Below, piece after piece: positions 15,926 through 24,905 of a stretch of 64,000 nucleotides of DNA. Below the pieces are notes generated by a model that did no database searches, was not told the DNA's origin, and saw only the letters and a program-made list of their open reading frames with translations. This DNA comes from an uncultured Eubacterium sp. (GTDB lineage: Bacteria; Bacillota; Clostridia; Lachnospirales; Lachnospiraceae): the NCBI GenBank assembly GCA_910583555.1, contig CAJTXO010000014.1, forward strand, positions 52,310 to 116,309, in the 5' to 3' direction. The position numbers were made by a program, and so were the translations under genes. Positions within the stretch are counted from its first letter, which is position 1, and every line of letters begins with the position of its first letter.

Positions 15926-15971
15926 AAAAGAGCAGATCAGCCTACGACCCACGTAGATCTGATCTGCTTTT
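15926..15971. terminator. Strong bidirectional terminator outside the right repeat
   Basis: AGCAGATCAG (15931-15940) pairs perfectly with CTGATCTGCT (15959-15968), and CTACG with CGTAG inside; the flanks are AAAA and TTTT. It can end rubrerythrin transcription from the right and stop the OFF-orientation transcript of the invertible promoter from the left. The rest of 15652-16032 holds the recombinase leader, the promoter and the repeat. Confidence 0.82.
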
Positions 15972-16032
15972 CGATTTCTCCTACCATTTTATCTGAACCT
16001 TTTGCGCCACATTGTTGCCGCCAACAATGCGA

Positions 16033-16629
16033 TCATTCCTTAAACGGACTCAGCTCAACCCGGATAAAATACCCTTTATCGCTGTCACACACCGGGCATT
16101 TCTCGGGCGCTTTTTCCCCTTCATATACAAAGCCGCAGTTCAGGCACATCCAGCCCGTCTTTACATCCGACACATACAGTTTATTCTGCTCCAGATAATC
16201 CGCAAATCTGCCAAAACGGTCCCCATGCACCTTTTCAATCTCCGCGATCAGGAGAAAGGACTTCGCCACTTGAGGAAATCCTTCTTCGGTCGCCTTTTGT
16301 GCGAAATTCTTATACACGTCATCGTGCTCCTCGTACTCGTTATGCTGCGCCTTCCGCAGCAGTTCCACAAGATCGTCCGTCAGATCCACGGGATATCCGC
16401 CATCAATATGGATCGTTTCTCCCGCCATTTCCTTTAAGTGGTTATAAAAAATTTCCGCATGCTGTTTTTCCTGTTCCGCCGTAAACATAAACACCCTGGA
16501 AATCACCTGTTGCTTCTGCTCTTTTGCCTTATCCGCCGCAAACGTATAGCGGTTTCTAGCCTGACTCTCACCGGCAAACGCCCTCATCAGGTTATCTTTC
16601 GTCTCACTGTTCTTAAATTCCACTGCCAT
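16033..16629 (-). CDS. rbr: Rubrerythrin
   Basis: 198 residues. The ferritin-like diiron domain supplies ligands in AGESQARNRY, EQEKQHAEIF and EIEKVHGDRF; the C-terminal rubredoxin domain has CLNCGF and CPVCDS for one iron. It reduces hydrogen peroxide in the cytoplasm of anaerobes. The ATG at 16629 follows AGGAGG. It is monocistronic, with a dyad in its leader and the shared terminator at 15926-15971 downstream. Confidence 0.95.
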   Translation of the reverse strand: MAVEFKNSETKDNLMRAFAGESQARNRYTFAADKAKEQKQQVISRVFMFTAEQEKQHAEIFYNHLKEMAGETIHIDGGYPVDLTDDLVELLRKAQHNEYEEHDDVYKNFAQKATEEGFPQVAKSFLLIAEIEKVHGDRFGRFADYLEQNKLYVSDVKTGWMCLNCGFVYEGEKAPEKCPVCDSDKGYFIRVELSPFKE

Positions 16630-16655
16630 GATCAACCTCCTGCATTTAATTATTC

Positions 16656-16685
16656 AACGGAATTTCGCCGGAATGAAATTCCGTT
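16656..16685. promoter_or_regulatory. 11-bp dyad upstream of rubrerythrin
   Basis: AACGGAATTTC (16656-16666) and GAAATTCCGTT (16675-16685) are perfect inverted copies around an 8-bp centre, 27 bp before the rubrerythrin ATG. It could be an operator or a leader hairpin. It does not match the PerR box consensus. Confidence 0.55.
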
Positions 16686-16732
16686 GGAAAATAGTGTAAC
16701 CAATCTTTGTCAGAAATATTACAAAAAAACGC

Positions 16733-16761
16733 TTGCATTTCCCAAACATATGTGCTATATT
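16733..16761 (+). promoter_or_regulatory. Promoter with LexA-like box for the radical-SAM repair pair
   Basis: TTGCAT (16733-16738), 17 bp, TATATT (16756-16761). The spacer carries AAACATATGTGC (16744-16755), close to the Gram-positive LexA box GAAC-N4-GTTC (two changes). A repressor there would block the promoter. SOS control is inferred. Confidence 0.55.
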
Positions 16762-16794
16762 ATCAGTAAACAAACGTTCGGGAAGGAGGAGGGG

Positions 16795-18288
16795 ATGATC
16801 CCCCGCGATCTGCCAATGGAACTTACGACTGAGATTTTTCACAAACTGGAAATACTATCCGATGCCGCCAAATACGATGTCGCCTGCACCTCCAGCGGTT
16901 CCAGCCGCAAGGGCGTGAAAGGCACGATGGGAAATACCGTATCTGCCGGTCTCTGCCACTGTTTTGCCGCCGATGGCAGATGTATTTCCCTCTTAAAGAT
17001 CTTACAGACAAACGAATGCGTATACGATTGCAAATACTGTCAGAACCGGCTTTCGAATGATGTCCCGCGGGCTCACTTTACGCCGGAAGAAATTGCGGAA
17101 CTGACGATATCGTTTTACCGCAGAAATTATATCGAAGGACTGTTCCTCAGTTCCGGCATCCGGAAAAATCCTGACTTTACGATGGAACAGATCTATCAGG
17201 CGATCTATCTCCTTCGCAATCAATACAAATTTAATGGCTATATACATGTCAAAGCCATTCCGGGCGCAGACCCCCTTCTCATCGAAAAGACGGGCTGGCT
17301 TGCCGACCGCATGAGTGTAAATCTGGAAATGCCGACCTCCGCCGGACTGCAGACACTGGCGCCCCAAAAGTCCCGAAAGACGATTCTGACCCCGATGCGC
17401 CAGATCCAGGTGGGCCGCGTGGAAAACCACCTGCTGCTCGAGGGACGGGCATTACCCGGAAGCCGAAACCACTTGCGCCTTGGCGCCGCCCCGGAAGACG
17501 AGACATTTTCTGACACGGCGCCAGCGGCGGAACAAGCGAGTTCCCCGACCGCCAGCACACCAGACGACAATCCCCTTTCCAACAAACATCTGCCCGCAGC
17601 CGAAAAACAAAATTTCTCCCTGCAGGAATTTCACCCGGACGCCAGTTTTGTTCCGGCCGGCCAAAGTACACAGATGATCGTGGGCGCATCTGACGAGAGC
17701 GACTATGAGATCGTCCACATGGCTGCGGCGATGTACAAACAGTTCGATCTCAAACGGGTTTTTTATTCTGCCTTCGTAAACACCACCCACGACCCGATCC
17801 TCCCGGACTTAAAAGGCGGGCCGCCCCTGCTGCGCGAACACCGTTTATATCAGGCCGATTTTCTGCTGCGGTTTTACCAGTTTGAGGCAGAAGAGATCAT
17901 TACGGAAGATACCCCGTTCCTGAATGTACAGATCGACCCCAAATGCAACTGGGCCCTGAACCATTTAGCCTTTTTTCCGGTAGAAGTACAGACCGCCGAT
18001 TACCATACCCTCCTGCGCATCCCCGGTGTCGGGGTCAAGTCGGCCCGGCGCATTGTGGCAGCAAGACGGCTCGGACATTTGGATTTTGCCTCGTTGAAAA
18101 AATTCGGCGTTGTCTTAAAGCGGGCGATGTACTTCATCACATGCGGGGGCAAGACGATGATCCCGCTGAAGCTGAATGAACGGTTTATCCTGACGAACCT
18201 GCTCGGACTGCGGGAACGCCTCCCCGCTTCCGTTACAGGCGAAAATATGTATGAGCAGATGTCTTTACTGGATTTTATAAACGAGTAA
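16795..18288 (+). CDS. Radical SAM DNA modification/repair protein with HhH domain
   Basis: About 497 residues from the ATG at 16795, which follows GGAAGGAGGAGGGG; an ATG at 16816 is also possible. The cluster motif CVYDCKYC (CxxxCxxC) lies near residue 80, and helix-hairpin-helix DNA-binding motifs (LLRIPGVGVKSARRIV) are near the C-terminus. This is the radical-SAM family usually found beside a DUF4130 protein, as here. The lesion or modified base is unknown. A low-complexity Ala/Pro/Ser/Glu insertion of about 50 residues interrupts the middle of the barrel region. A longer open frame upstream lacks a ribosome-binding site. Confidence 0.88.
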   Translation: MIPRDLPMELTTEIFHKLEILSDAAKYDVACTSSGSSRKGVKGTMGNTVSAGLCHCFAADGRCISLLKILQTNECVYDCKYCQNRLSNDVPRAHFTPEEIAELTISFYRRNYIEGLFLSSGIRKNPDFTMEQIYQAIYLLRNQYKFNGYIHVKAIPGADPLLIEKTGWLADRMSVNLEMPTSAGLQTLAPQKSRKTILTPMRQIQVGRVENHLLLEGRALPGSRNHLRLGAAPEDETFSDTAPAAEQASSPTASTPDDNPLSNKHLPAAEKQNFSLQEFHPDASFVPAGQSTQMIVGASDESDYEIVHMAAAMYKQFDLKRVFYSAFVNTTHDPILPDLKGGPPLLREHRLYQADFLLRFYQFEAEEIITEDTPFLNVQIDPKCNWALNHLAFFPVEVQTADYHTLLRIPGVGVKSARRIVAARRLGHLDFASLKKFGVVLKRAMYFITCGGKTMIPLKLNERFILTNLLGLRERLPASVTGENMYEQMSLLDFINE

Positions 18289-18306
18289 CAGTAAATGGAG
18301 GACCAG

Positions 18307-19089
18307 ATGAACAAACCAGAACGATATGTATATTTGTGCGAGGACTCGATCGAAGGTATTTTCACCGCGGTGTACGACGCGTTCGCGGAGCAGCACGGAC
18401 ACGACAGGAACCACATACAGATTGCCAGCCAGTACTATAATCAGGAACTACTGACCACATATACATCCGTACAAACAGATTATGACAAGGCAGTAAAAGT
18501 CGCCCGCACGATACAGAATCAGATCGGGGACGACGTATATGAATTTATCCAAAAAGCAGCCGTATCCTCCGATCCGAAAAAAGCGGACGCGATCTACCGG
18601 GTTATCATCCTTGCCTTGAAAATGGGAAAGAAAGTCCTTTCTTATCTCACCGAACCGAACGTCGCGTTTCTGATGGAACTGGAGCGGAGTACAAATAATG
18701 AAATACAGAAATTATTACAATTTCTTCGTTTTGAAGAACTGAAAAATGGTTTTCTATTCGCCCGGATAAACCCCAAATGCGCCATTCTCCCCTATCTGGC
18801 GGAACATTTTTCAGACCGCTTTTCCGGGGAGAACTGGCTCATTGTAGACACCGTCCGCGACAGCATGCTCATTCATGAAATCCATAAAGGCTGTTCCCTG
18901 ATGACGACGAGTGATATTGATTTTGATGCTTTTACACCCGAATACTCCGAAAACGAGGAACTTTGGCGGAAGCTTTGGAAAACATTCGTCGATTCGATCG
19001 CCATCAAGGAACGGATCAATCCCCGACTTCAAATGCAAATGCTTCCGCTCCGGTTCCGCAAGTACATGAAAGAGTTTCATCCTGACTAA
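18307..19089 (+). CDS. DUF4130 putative DNA metabolism protein
   Basis: 260 residues. The N-terminus YVYLCEDSIEGIFTAVYDAF is the hallmark of this family, and the C-terminus RKYMKEF is typical. It is nearly always encoded next to the radical-SAM/HhH protein, as here, 19 bp downstream and on one transcript. In other genomes this domain is also found joined to uracil-DNA-glycosylase-like domains, which suggests a role in base repair. The start at 18307 follows GGAGG; the upstream ATG at 18295 overlaps that site. Confidence 0.85.
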   Translation: MNKPERYVYLCEDSIEGIFTAVYDAFAEQHGHDRNHIQIASQYYNQELLTTYTSVQTDYDKAVKVARTIQNQIGDDVYEFIQKAAVSSDPKKADAIYRVIILALKMGKKVLSYLTEPNVAFLMELERSTNNEIQKLLQFLRFEELKNGFLFARINPKCAILPYLAEHFSDRFSGENWLIVDTVRDSMLIHEIHKGCSLMTTSDIDFDAFTPEYSENEELWRKLWKTFVDSIAIKERINPRLQMQMLPLRFRKYMKEFHPD

Positions 19090-19117
19090 ATTCCTGCATC
19101 ACTTACTCTTTCCATCC

Positions 19118-21130
19118 TTAATTGTGGATGATCCTGCGGCTGCAGCGGTACGTGATGATAAAGTAGATCATATAAACGACGAGCAATCCGACCGCCGTCA
19201 TAACGATTGCCTGCGTAAGTCCCGCTTTTCCAAACACTTCCAGAATATACGTACACACCTGGATGCCGAAAATGGAATGGATCACCGCAAGGCCGAGGGG
19301 CATTCCGAAAAAGATCGCGTTCTGCCGGAACAGTGAGCGATTGATCATCTTTTCATCAATTCCGATCTTTCTCAGTATCATGTATTTGTCCCGGTTGTCA
19401 GCGGCCTGGGTCAGTTCCTTCAGTGACAGCATCGCCGAACTTGCCAACAGGAAGATGATGCCTAAATATAGTCCCAGAAATACAATGAGTGAAGAGAGAC
19501 TGATACTTTTTGATAAGATATCCTGCCTGGTTTCGACATACGTGTGACTTCCCAGACTCTTTTTAAATTTTTCATTATTTAAAAACTGTTCTACGTATTC
19601 CACCCCTTTGGCATAATTTTTATTGTAATTTGCGATATAATACCAACTATGCGGCTTCAGTTTTTCATCTGAAAATGCTTCATCTGGTACTACCGTAAAA
19701 CCTGAGTTTGACGGATTCGAGGACATCTGTAGAAATCCATTCACACAGTCAGCGCTGGCAGGATGATAATCCCTGCCCGCCAGATGAATCTTCTGACCGG
19801 CTGTCATCCGATTCCTCCACTCCTGTTCAAGGTAATCATAGTTTGCTACAATTACGTACTCATCTTTCTCCAGAGAAACCGGCTCCAGATTGTAAATAGC
19901 CGCCACCTTATTATAATCACTCTCCTTCATGACCTCGCCGGTCGTAAAGACATTACCGCCGCCCACTTCCTGATAGACCATCGTATTATCTTCCTGATAC
20001 CAGTATAAAAGTACTTCCACTGACTCGCTGAACATAGTAAGATCTACCTGTTTACCTTTTAGATATTCGCTGACTGGCTCCTTATTTTTTACTCCTTCCA
20101 CATCATCATTGATCTTGATAAAATTATAACACTGGACATCCGCCGGCATCAGCGTCTTTGCATTTTCATTCAGGGCATTATTGATGGAAAAACTACTGGA
20201 GAAAATGCAGATCGTGAGGAACAACAGCAGGCAGATGATGCTTCCAGCCAGCACATTTGTATTGATCCTGCTGCTGATCTCCCTGGTAGTAAAAACGTTA
20301 ATGCCCTTGTAATACGATCTCTTCCTCAGTTTCGCGACAAAGATCAGAAAACCGGACAGAGACCAGAAAATGAGAAATGTCGAAACGATTCCCTTCACGA
20401 TCTCGAAAAGAAGCGCTGCTTCCGTATCAATACTGTCTGCCGCCACTGTCACCCTGTAGTACGCGTGCCCCAGTACAGCTACAGCCAGAATAAACACGAT
20501 CAGACACACATACGGATTTTTGACCATTGGCTTCTCACTTCTCCGCTCCGCATTCAGGAGCTGGATCAGACGCGATTTTCCTACCATGAACACATCCAGC
20601 AGAAGAACAAACGCGTAAACGACCAAAAAGTACAGCAACGTTTTCATGGCAGCCCCCATCGACACCTCAAACGAAAATTTGGACATATCCGCCTCGAATA
20701 ATTTGGCCACTAAGATGCTCATCCCCTGGGAGAGGATGATGCCGAGCCCCAGACCGACAACGAGTGAAATGACACCGATGATCACCGTTTCCATCATGAG
20801 GATTCCCGCGATTCTTTTCTTCCCCATTCCCAGAAGCATATAAATGCCAAATTCTTTCTTCCTGCGCCGGATCAAAAAGTTACTGGCGTACACGACGAGA
20901 AAGGCTAGTACCACCGACACGATCACACTTGCAACCGAGATGATACTGCGGAGAAGGTCGATGATACTGTAATCACTCTTATAAATGCTGAGCACGACTT
21001 TCTGATCTGAAATTGCGTTAAATACATAAAATACCGAGATGCCGATGATCAGCGTCACAAAGTACACCGCGTAATCCGACATACTCCTTCTCATATTTCG
21101 AAGTGCTAATTTACCTGTCATTCCTATCAT
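19118..21130 (-). CDS. FtsX-like ABC permease B (BceB type)
   Basis: 670 residues with about ten membrane segments. The N-terminal SDYAVYFVTLIIGISVFYVFN and cytoplasmic RRRKKEFGIYMLLGMGKKRIA motifs are characteristic of BceB/FtsX permeases, with a large extracellular loop at about 320-520. Such permeases, with a BceA ATPase, defend against peptide antibiotics or sense them. It is the last gene of the operon, starting at an ATGA overlap with the small membrane protein gene upstream, which supports the start at 21130. Confidence 0.88.
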   Translation of the reverse strand: MIGMTGKLALRNMRRSMSDYAVYFVTLIIGISVFYVFNAISDQKVVLSIYKSDYSIIDLLRSIISVASVIVSVVLAFLVVYASNFLIRRRKKEFGIYMLLGMGKKRIAGILMMETVIIGVISLVVGLGLGIILSQGMSILVAKLFEADMSKFSFEVSMGAAMKTLLYFLVVYAFVLLLDVFMVGKSRLIQLLNAERRSEKPMVKNPYVCLIVFILAVAVLGHAYYRVTVAADSIDTEAALLFEIVKGIVSTFLIFWSLSGFLIFVAKLRKRSYYKGINVFTTREISSRINTNVLAGSIICLLLFLTICIFSSSFSINNALNENAKTLMPADVQCYNFIKINDDVEGVKNKEPVSEYLKGKQVDLTMFSESVEVLLYWYQEDNTMVYQEVGGGNVFTTGEVMKESDYNKVAAIYNLEPVSLEKDEYVIVANYDYLEQEWRNRMTAGQKIHLAGRDYHPASADCVNGFLQMSSNPSNSGFTVVPDEAFSDEKLKPHSWYYIANYNKNYAKGVEYVEQFLNNEKFKKSLGSHTYVETRQDILSKSISLSSLIVFLGLYLGIIFLLASSAMLSLKELTQAADNRDKYMILRKIGIDEKMINRSLFRQNAIFFGMPLGLAVIHSIFGIQVCTYILEVFGKAGLTQAIVMTAVGLLVVYMIYFIITYRCSRRIIHN

Positions 21131-21261
21131 TCCTTTCCTTCACTGTTTTCCTGTTCCTGACTGTGGGTTGTAAAAAAGTGCAGTACATAAAATCCCACAA
21201 ATATCACACCCACGATCTTGATCAAACGCATAACCTTCTTAAAAACTGATTTACCTTTCAT
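21127..21261 (-). CDS. 44-residue single-pass membrane protein
   Basis: A small gene between two permeases. It encodes MKGKSVFKKVMRLIK, a membrane segment (IVGVIFVGFYVLHFF) and a polar acidic tail ending NSEGKE. A good ribosome-binding site (AAGGAAGG) precedes the ATG at 21261, and the stop overlaps the next permease start as ATGA, implying translational coupling. No family is recognised. Placement suggests a small transporter subunit or regulator. Confidence 0.72.
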   Translation of the reverse strand: MKGKSVFKKVMRLIKIVGVIFVGFYVLHFFTTHSQEQENSEGKE

Positions 21262-21338
21262 TTTCATCCTTCCTTTCTCACTCTCAGGCATGCCGCCGTA
21301 GAACTTCTTAGCTTTCGTTTTTTGAGAGCTTAGTAGTG

Positions 21339-23402
21339 CTATTCTCGCTTGAACTTCTCGATGATGTTCCGTCCATACCTGTACGTAATAATAAAATAAA
21401 CCACATAAATACCAATCAATATCAAAGCTGCCATCAACATCGCGCGCCGCATCTCCGACACGACAAACAGATCCGATACTCCTAAAATGAGCGCCCGAAA
21501 TGCCTGCATACCAAATATCGAATGCAGCGCCGCTACCGCTAACGGGCCGGCGAAAAAAATAGCATTCTGAAAAAGCAGGGATCGGCGGATCATTTTCGGA
21601 TCGACACCGAGCCTGGCAAGCGTCTCATATTTCCCCCGGTTATCGGCCGCCTGCGACAACTCCTTCAACGAAAATAACGCAGCGCTGGCAATAAAGAAAA
21701 CAATGCCGATATACAATCCTAAAAAGACGATCATGGACGTAACACCTACGCTTTGGCGGTACAGATCACTTTTATAAACTCCCCACGCATACCATGATTC
21801 CTCCATTTCTCCAGAAGAATTTTCCGTTTCAGGATTTTTCCCTTCCGAGAGTTTATGAAAAAAGGCATCACTCTTGACATAGGCATCCAGTTCTTCCTTT
21901 TCCTGCTCGTCATCCACATTATAATTCGCTGCCAGACACCTCCGATCCTGTTCCAGTTTCCCGCCCGAGACTGCCTGGTCCGGCACGACCGTATAGCCGA
22001 TATTCTCCACGACATATGACATGCGCAGGATACCGTCCCTGCACTCTTCATACTTCGGGTGATAGGACTTCCCATTTAATGTGATCACATGACCCTGCGA
22101 AAGAAATTGTCTGTTATAAGACCGGATGCTTGACGGATAGTTGGCTACAACAAAATACTCATCCTCTGCCAGCGACTGCTTTTCCATGCCATACACTTCT
22201 GCCAGTTTATTGTAATCGCTGATGCCGACAATATCGCCCGCGTTGGCGAAAACATTTACCCCGTCTTCCCCACCATCATCCTCCCACTCCGGGGCTCTAT
22301 AGACTGTGAACTCCGCCATATCCTTTAACAGCCGCGTGTCAACTCCCGCCTCCCGCAGCAGCTCATCCGTTTCCGGCAGTTGAGCGCCCACAACCGGATC
22401 ATACCGGCATGCGAGCAGCAGATCTGCCGGCGCCAGTGAGCGGAGGTTTCCGTTCATCTTGAACGCAACGGAAAAGCAGATCATACAGACACTGATCGCA
22501 ATAAACATTAAAAAACTGATCACGCTTCCTGCCAGGACGTTCGTATTGATCCTGCCGCTGATCTCCCTGACCGTGAACGCGCGAATCCCTTTCAGGTAAA
22601 ACCGCCGGCTCACCCGCGCCAGAAAAAGTAATAACCCGGAGAGCGACCAGAAGATGAGCACCGTGGCCAGCGCCAGCCTGCCCAGTTCGTAAAAAGCCTG
22701 CTGCGGCGTTTGGATCAAAGCAAGATTTACCGTTACACTATGGTAAATATGCGCGAGAAGCCCTGCCGCCGCCAAAAACACGAGCAGACACACAACCGGA
22801 TTCCGCACGGTATCCGGCTCGCCCCGCTGTCCGGCATTCAGCAGGGAAACAAGACGCATCTTTCCCACCACCGCCAGATCCCAGACAAACAGGAACACAA
22901 AAATCGCCAAAAAGTGCAGCATCGTTTTCCCGACCGCGCCTCCCGAAATGTGAAACGCAAATTCCGACATATCCGCTTCAAACAGGCCTGCGGTAAATAC
23001 GCTCAACCCCTGGGACAACAGGAACCCGAACAGGATGCCGGCGATCATGGAGAGGACGCCGACAAATGCCGTCTCTGCCAAAAGCACGCCTGCCAGTCTT
23101 TTCTTCTCCATGCCGAGCAGCATATAAACGCCAAATTCCTTTTTCCTCTCGTTCATCAGAAAATGATTGGCGTATACGATCAGAAACGCCAGCACGATCA
23201 CTAACATCGTGCCGATCCCCGGCATGACATATTTCATACCGGAAACGATCTTGTCATCTTCCATCAGCTCTTTCAGGATAAACTGGTCCTCTACCGCGTA
23301 AAACGCATACACAAGCGCGATTCCCGTCATGAGCGTCATAAAATATACAACATCGTGAACAATATGATGTCTCATGTTCCTTGCTGCCAGACGGGCGATC
23401 AT
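21339..23402 (-). CDS. FtsX-like ABC permease A (BceB type)
   Basis: 687 residues, paralogous to the permease at 19118-21130: HHIVHDVVYFMTLMTGIALVYAFYA at the start and ERKKEFGVYMLLGMEKKRLAG in the cytoplasmic loop. A long extracellular domain (about 325-545) separates membrane bundles. The start overlaps the ATPase stop by 4 bp. Two different permeases with one ATPase suggest a heterodimeric exporter or lipid-II-peptide detoxification module. No histidine kinase or response regulator adjoins. Confidence 0.88.
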   Translation of the reverse strand: MIARLAARNMRHHIVHDVVYFMTLMTGIALVYAFYAVEDQFILKELMEDDKIVSGMKYVMPGIGTMLVIVLAFLIVYANHFLMNERKKEFGVYMLLGMEKKRLAGVLLAETAFVGVLSMIAGILFGFLLSQGLSVFTAGLFEADMSEFAFHISGGAVGKTMLHFLAIFVFLFVWDLAVVGKMRLVSLLNAGQRGEPDTVRNPVVCLLVFLAAAGLLAHIYHSVTVNLALIQTPQQAFYELGRLALATVLIFWSLSGLLLFLARVSRRFYLKGIRAFTVREISGRINTNVLAGSVISFLMFIAISVCMICFSVAFKMNGNLRSLAPADLLLACRYDPVVGAQLPETDELLREAGVDTRLLKDMAEFTVYRAPEWEDDGGEDGVNVFANAGDIVGISDYNKLAEVYGMEKQSLAEDEYFVVANYPSSIRSYNRQFLSQGHVITLNGKSYHPKYEECRDGILRMSYVVENIGYTVVPDQAVSGGKLEQDRRCLAANYNVDDEQEKEELDAYVKSDAFFHKLSEGKNPETENSSGEMEESWYAWGVYKSDLYRQSVGVTSMIVFLGLYIGIVFFIASAALFSLKELSQAADNRGKYETLARLGVDPKMIRRSLLFQNAIFFAGPLAVAALHSIFGMQAFRALILGVSDLFVVSEMRRAMLMAALILIGIYVVYFIITYRYGRNIIEKFKRE

Positions 23403-24154
23403 ATCGCCCCTCCCATCAGCGTAACCACATCCATGATCCTGTCAAAAAACTGTTTCCTTGTGTCATCGCCTTTTCTCACCTCATTAAAGATCTGTCCATC
23501 CTTTAAAAAGATGACCCGCGTCGCGAAACTCGCCGCAAACGCATCGTGCGTGACCATAAGGATCGTAGCACCGTAATTCTGGTTCATTCCTTCCATACTT
23601 TCCAGAAGGCTCCTGGCCGACTTGGAATCAAGCGCGCCGGTCGGCTCATCCGCCAGCACCATCGCCGGATCCCCGATGATCGCGCGGGCCGCCGCCACCC
23701 TCTGCTTCTGCCCGCCGCTCATCTGATAAGGATATTTTTTCATCACATCGTCAATGCCGAGGATTTCCGCCAGTTCGATGATCTTCACATCAATCTTCAG
23801 CGGCGGCGTATTGCGGATCGACAGGGGGAGCGCGATATTCTCGTACGCCGTCAGCGTATCCAGCAGATTAAAGTCCTGAAAAATGAATCCCAGCTTCTCC
23901 CTCCGGAACTTATTCAGGGCATTTCCTTTCATGCCGGTGATATCCCTTCCCTCGACCACGATCTTCCCGCCCGTCACGCGGTCGATCGTGGAGATACAGT
24001 TCAAAAGTGTCGTTTTTCCCGAGCCGCTTGCGCCCATGATCCCTACAAATTCACCCGTCTCCACTTCAAAGGAAACCTGGTCCAGCGCTTTTGTCAGATT
24101 CGATTTGTTTCCATAATACTTTTCTACATGTTCAAGTTTTAAAATTGTTTCCAT
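23399..24154 (-). CDS. ABC transporter ATPase (BceA/MacB type)
   Basis: 251 residues. Walker A GASGSGKT (about 41-48), Q-loop FQDFNLLDTLTAYENIALPLS, signature MSGGQKQRVAAARAI, Walker B MVLADEPTGALDS and the switch His in MVTHDAFAA. It energises the two permeases downstream; the 4-bp overlap indicates coupled translation. The target is probably an antimicrobial peptide or cell-envelope signal, as in BceAB systems; the substrate cannot be read from sequence. Confidence 0.92.
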   Translation of the reverse strand: METILKLEHVEKYYGNKSNLTKALDQVSFEVETGEFVGIMGASGSGKTTLLNCISTIDRVTGGKIVVEGRDITGMKGNALNKFRREKLGFIFQDFNLLDTLTAYENIALPLSIRNTPPLKIDVKIIELAEILGIDDVMKKYPYQMSGGQKQRVAAARAIIGDPAMVLADEPTGALDSKSARSLLESMEGMNQNYGATILMVTHDAFAASFATRVIFLKDGQIFNEVRKGDDTRKQFFDRIMDVVTLMGGAI

Positions 24155-24233
24155 TCTTCTTCACTCACTTTCCTTTTTATACTTCATCTGCTGCCTTTCC
24201 TACTTGGCTCCGTTTAACACATTTGTCTCACAC

Positions 24234-24905
24234 CTACTCATATTTTCGAACCTTTCTGTACACGAAATAACCAATCCCATACAGGAAGATCGTAACCACA
24301 AACGTCCCCGCCGCCCACTTTACATTTTGCCCTGACCAATCCTGGGTAAACAGAGAAGACGACAAGCCGCCGAGATACTCCGTACACACACTGAGCCTCT
24401 GATCCAGATATGCGCAGTATATGAAAATCAGCAAGATCGGCACGCCCGTATTCCTGAGCAACGACACGAGCAGATACGCCGCGCCGCTTACAAAAAACGC
24501 CTCCGCACAAAGCCTCAGTACAAAAAACGGCTTCATCTCAAAAAAGAACTGCATGGCCCCGATATAAACAGCGATCCACACAAAATACACCATTACCGCC
24601 ACAAACTGCACCTTTAATACCGCCTTCGGCGAGAGATAGAGATATAACAGTTCATTTCCTTCCCCGCTCACAAATTCATCGTATAGAACCAACACCCACC
24701 AGCACGCAAACATCGGCACGATGCGGTGGCACCACTCCGTCACATATCTGAAAAAATCAGGATACCGGACGGCCTCCCTCAGATAATAAAAGCACACGGC
24801 AGTCAGTATCACATAGGCAATCATCACTGGGATAAAGAGCCGTCCCGACCGGTTCCGCAACATCATCCGGATATACTCCGACGTATTCTCATTTCCCCGA
24901 CGCAT
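24234..24905 (-). CDS. ABC-2 type membrane subunit
   Basis: 223 residues with about six hydrophobic segments (LFIPVMIAYVILTAVCFYY, then several more) and a short basic C-terminus (YRKVRKYE). Its start overlaps the end of the ATPase gene upstream by 17 bp, so the two are translated together. The family is not specific; it most likely forms the channel with the 687-residue protein. Confidence 0.7.
   Translation of the reverse strand: MRRGNENTSEYIRMMLRNRSGRLFIPVMIAYVILTAVCFYYLREAVRYPDFFRYVTEWCHRIVPMFACWWVLVLYDEFVSGEGNELLYLYLSPKAVLKVQFVAVMVYFVWIAVYIGAMQFFFEMKPFFVLRLCAEAFFVSGAAYLLVSLLRNTGVPILLIFIYCAYLDQRLSVCTEYLGGLSSSLFTQDWSGQNVKWAAGTFVVTIFLYGIGYFVYRKVRKYE

Noticed and set aside
16438..16794. N-terminal extension of the radical-SAM protein
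   Set aside because: The extension crosses the rubrerythrin start and the promoter at 16733; the ATG at 16795 has a strong ribosome site and begins near the family start.
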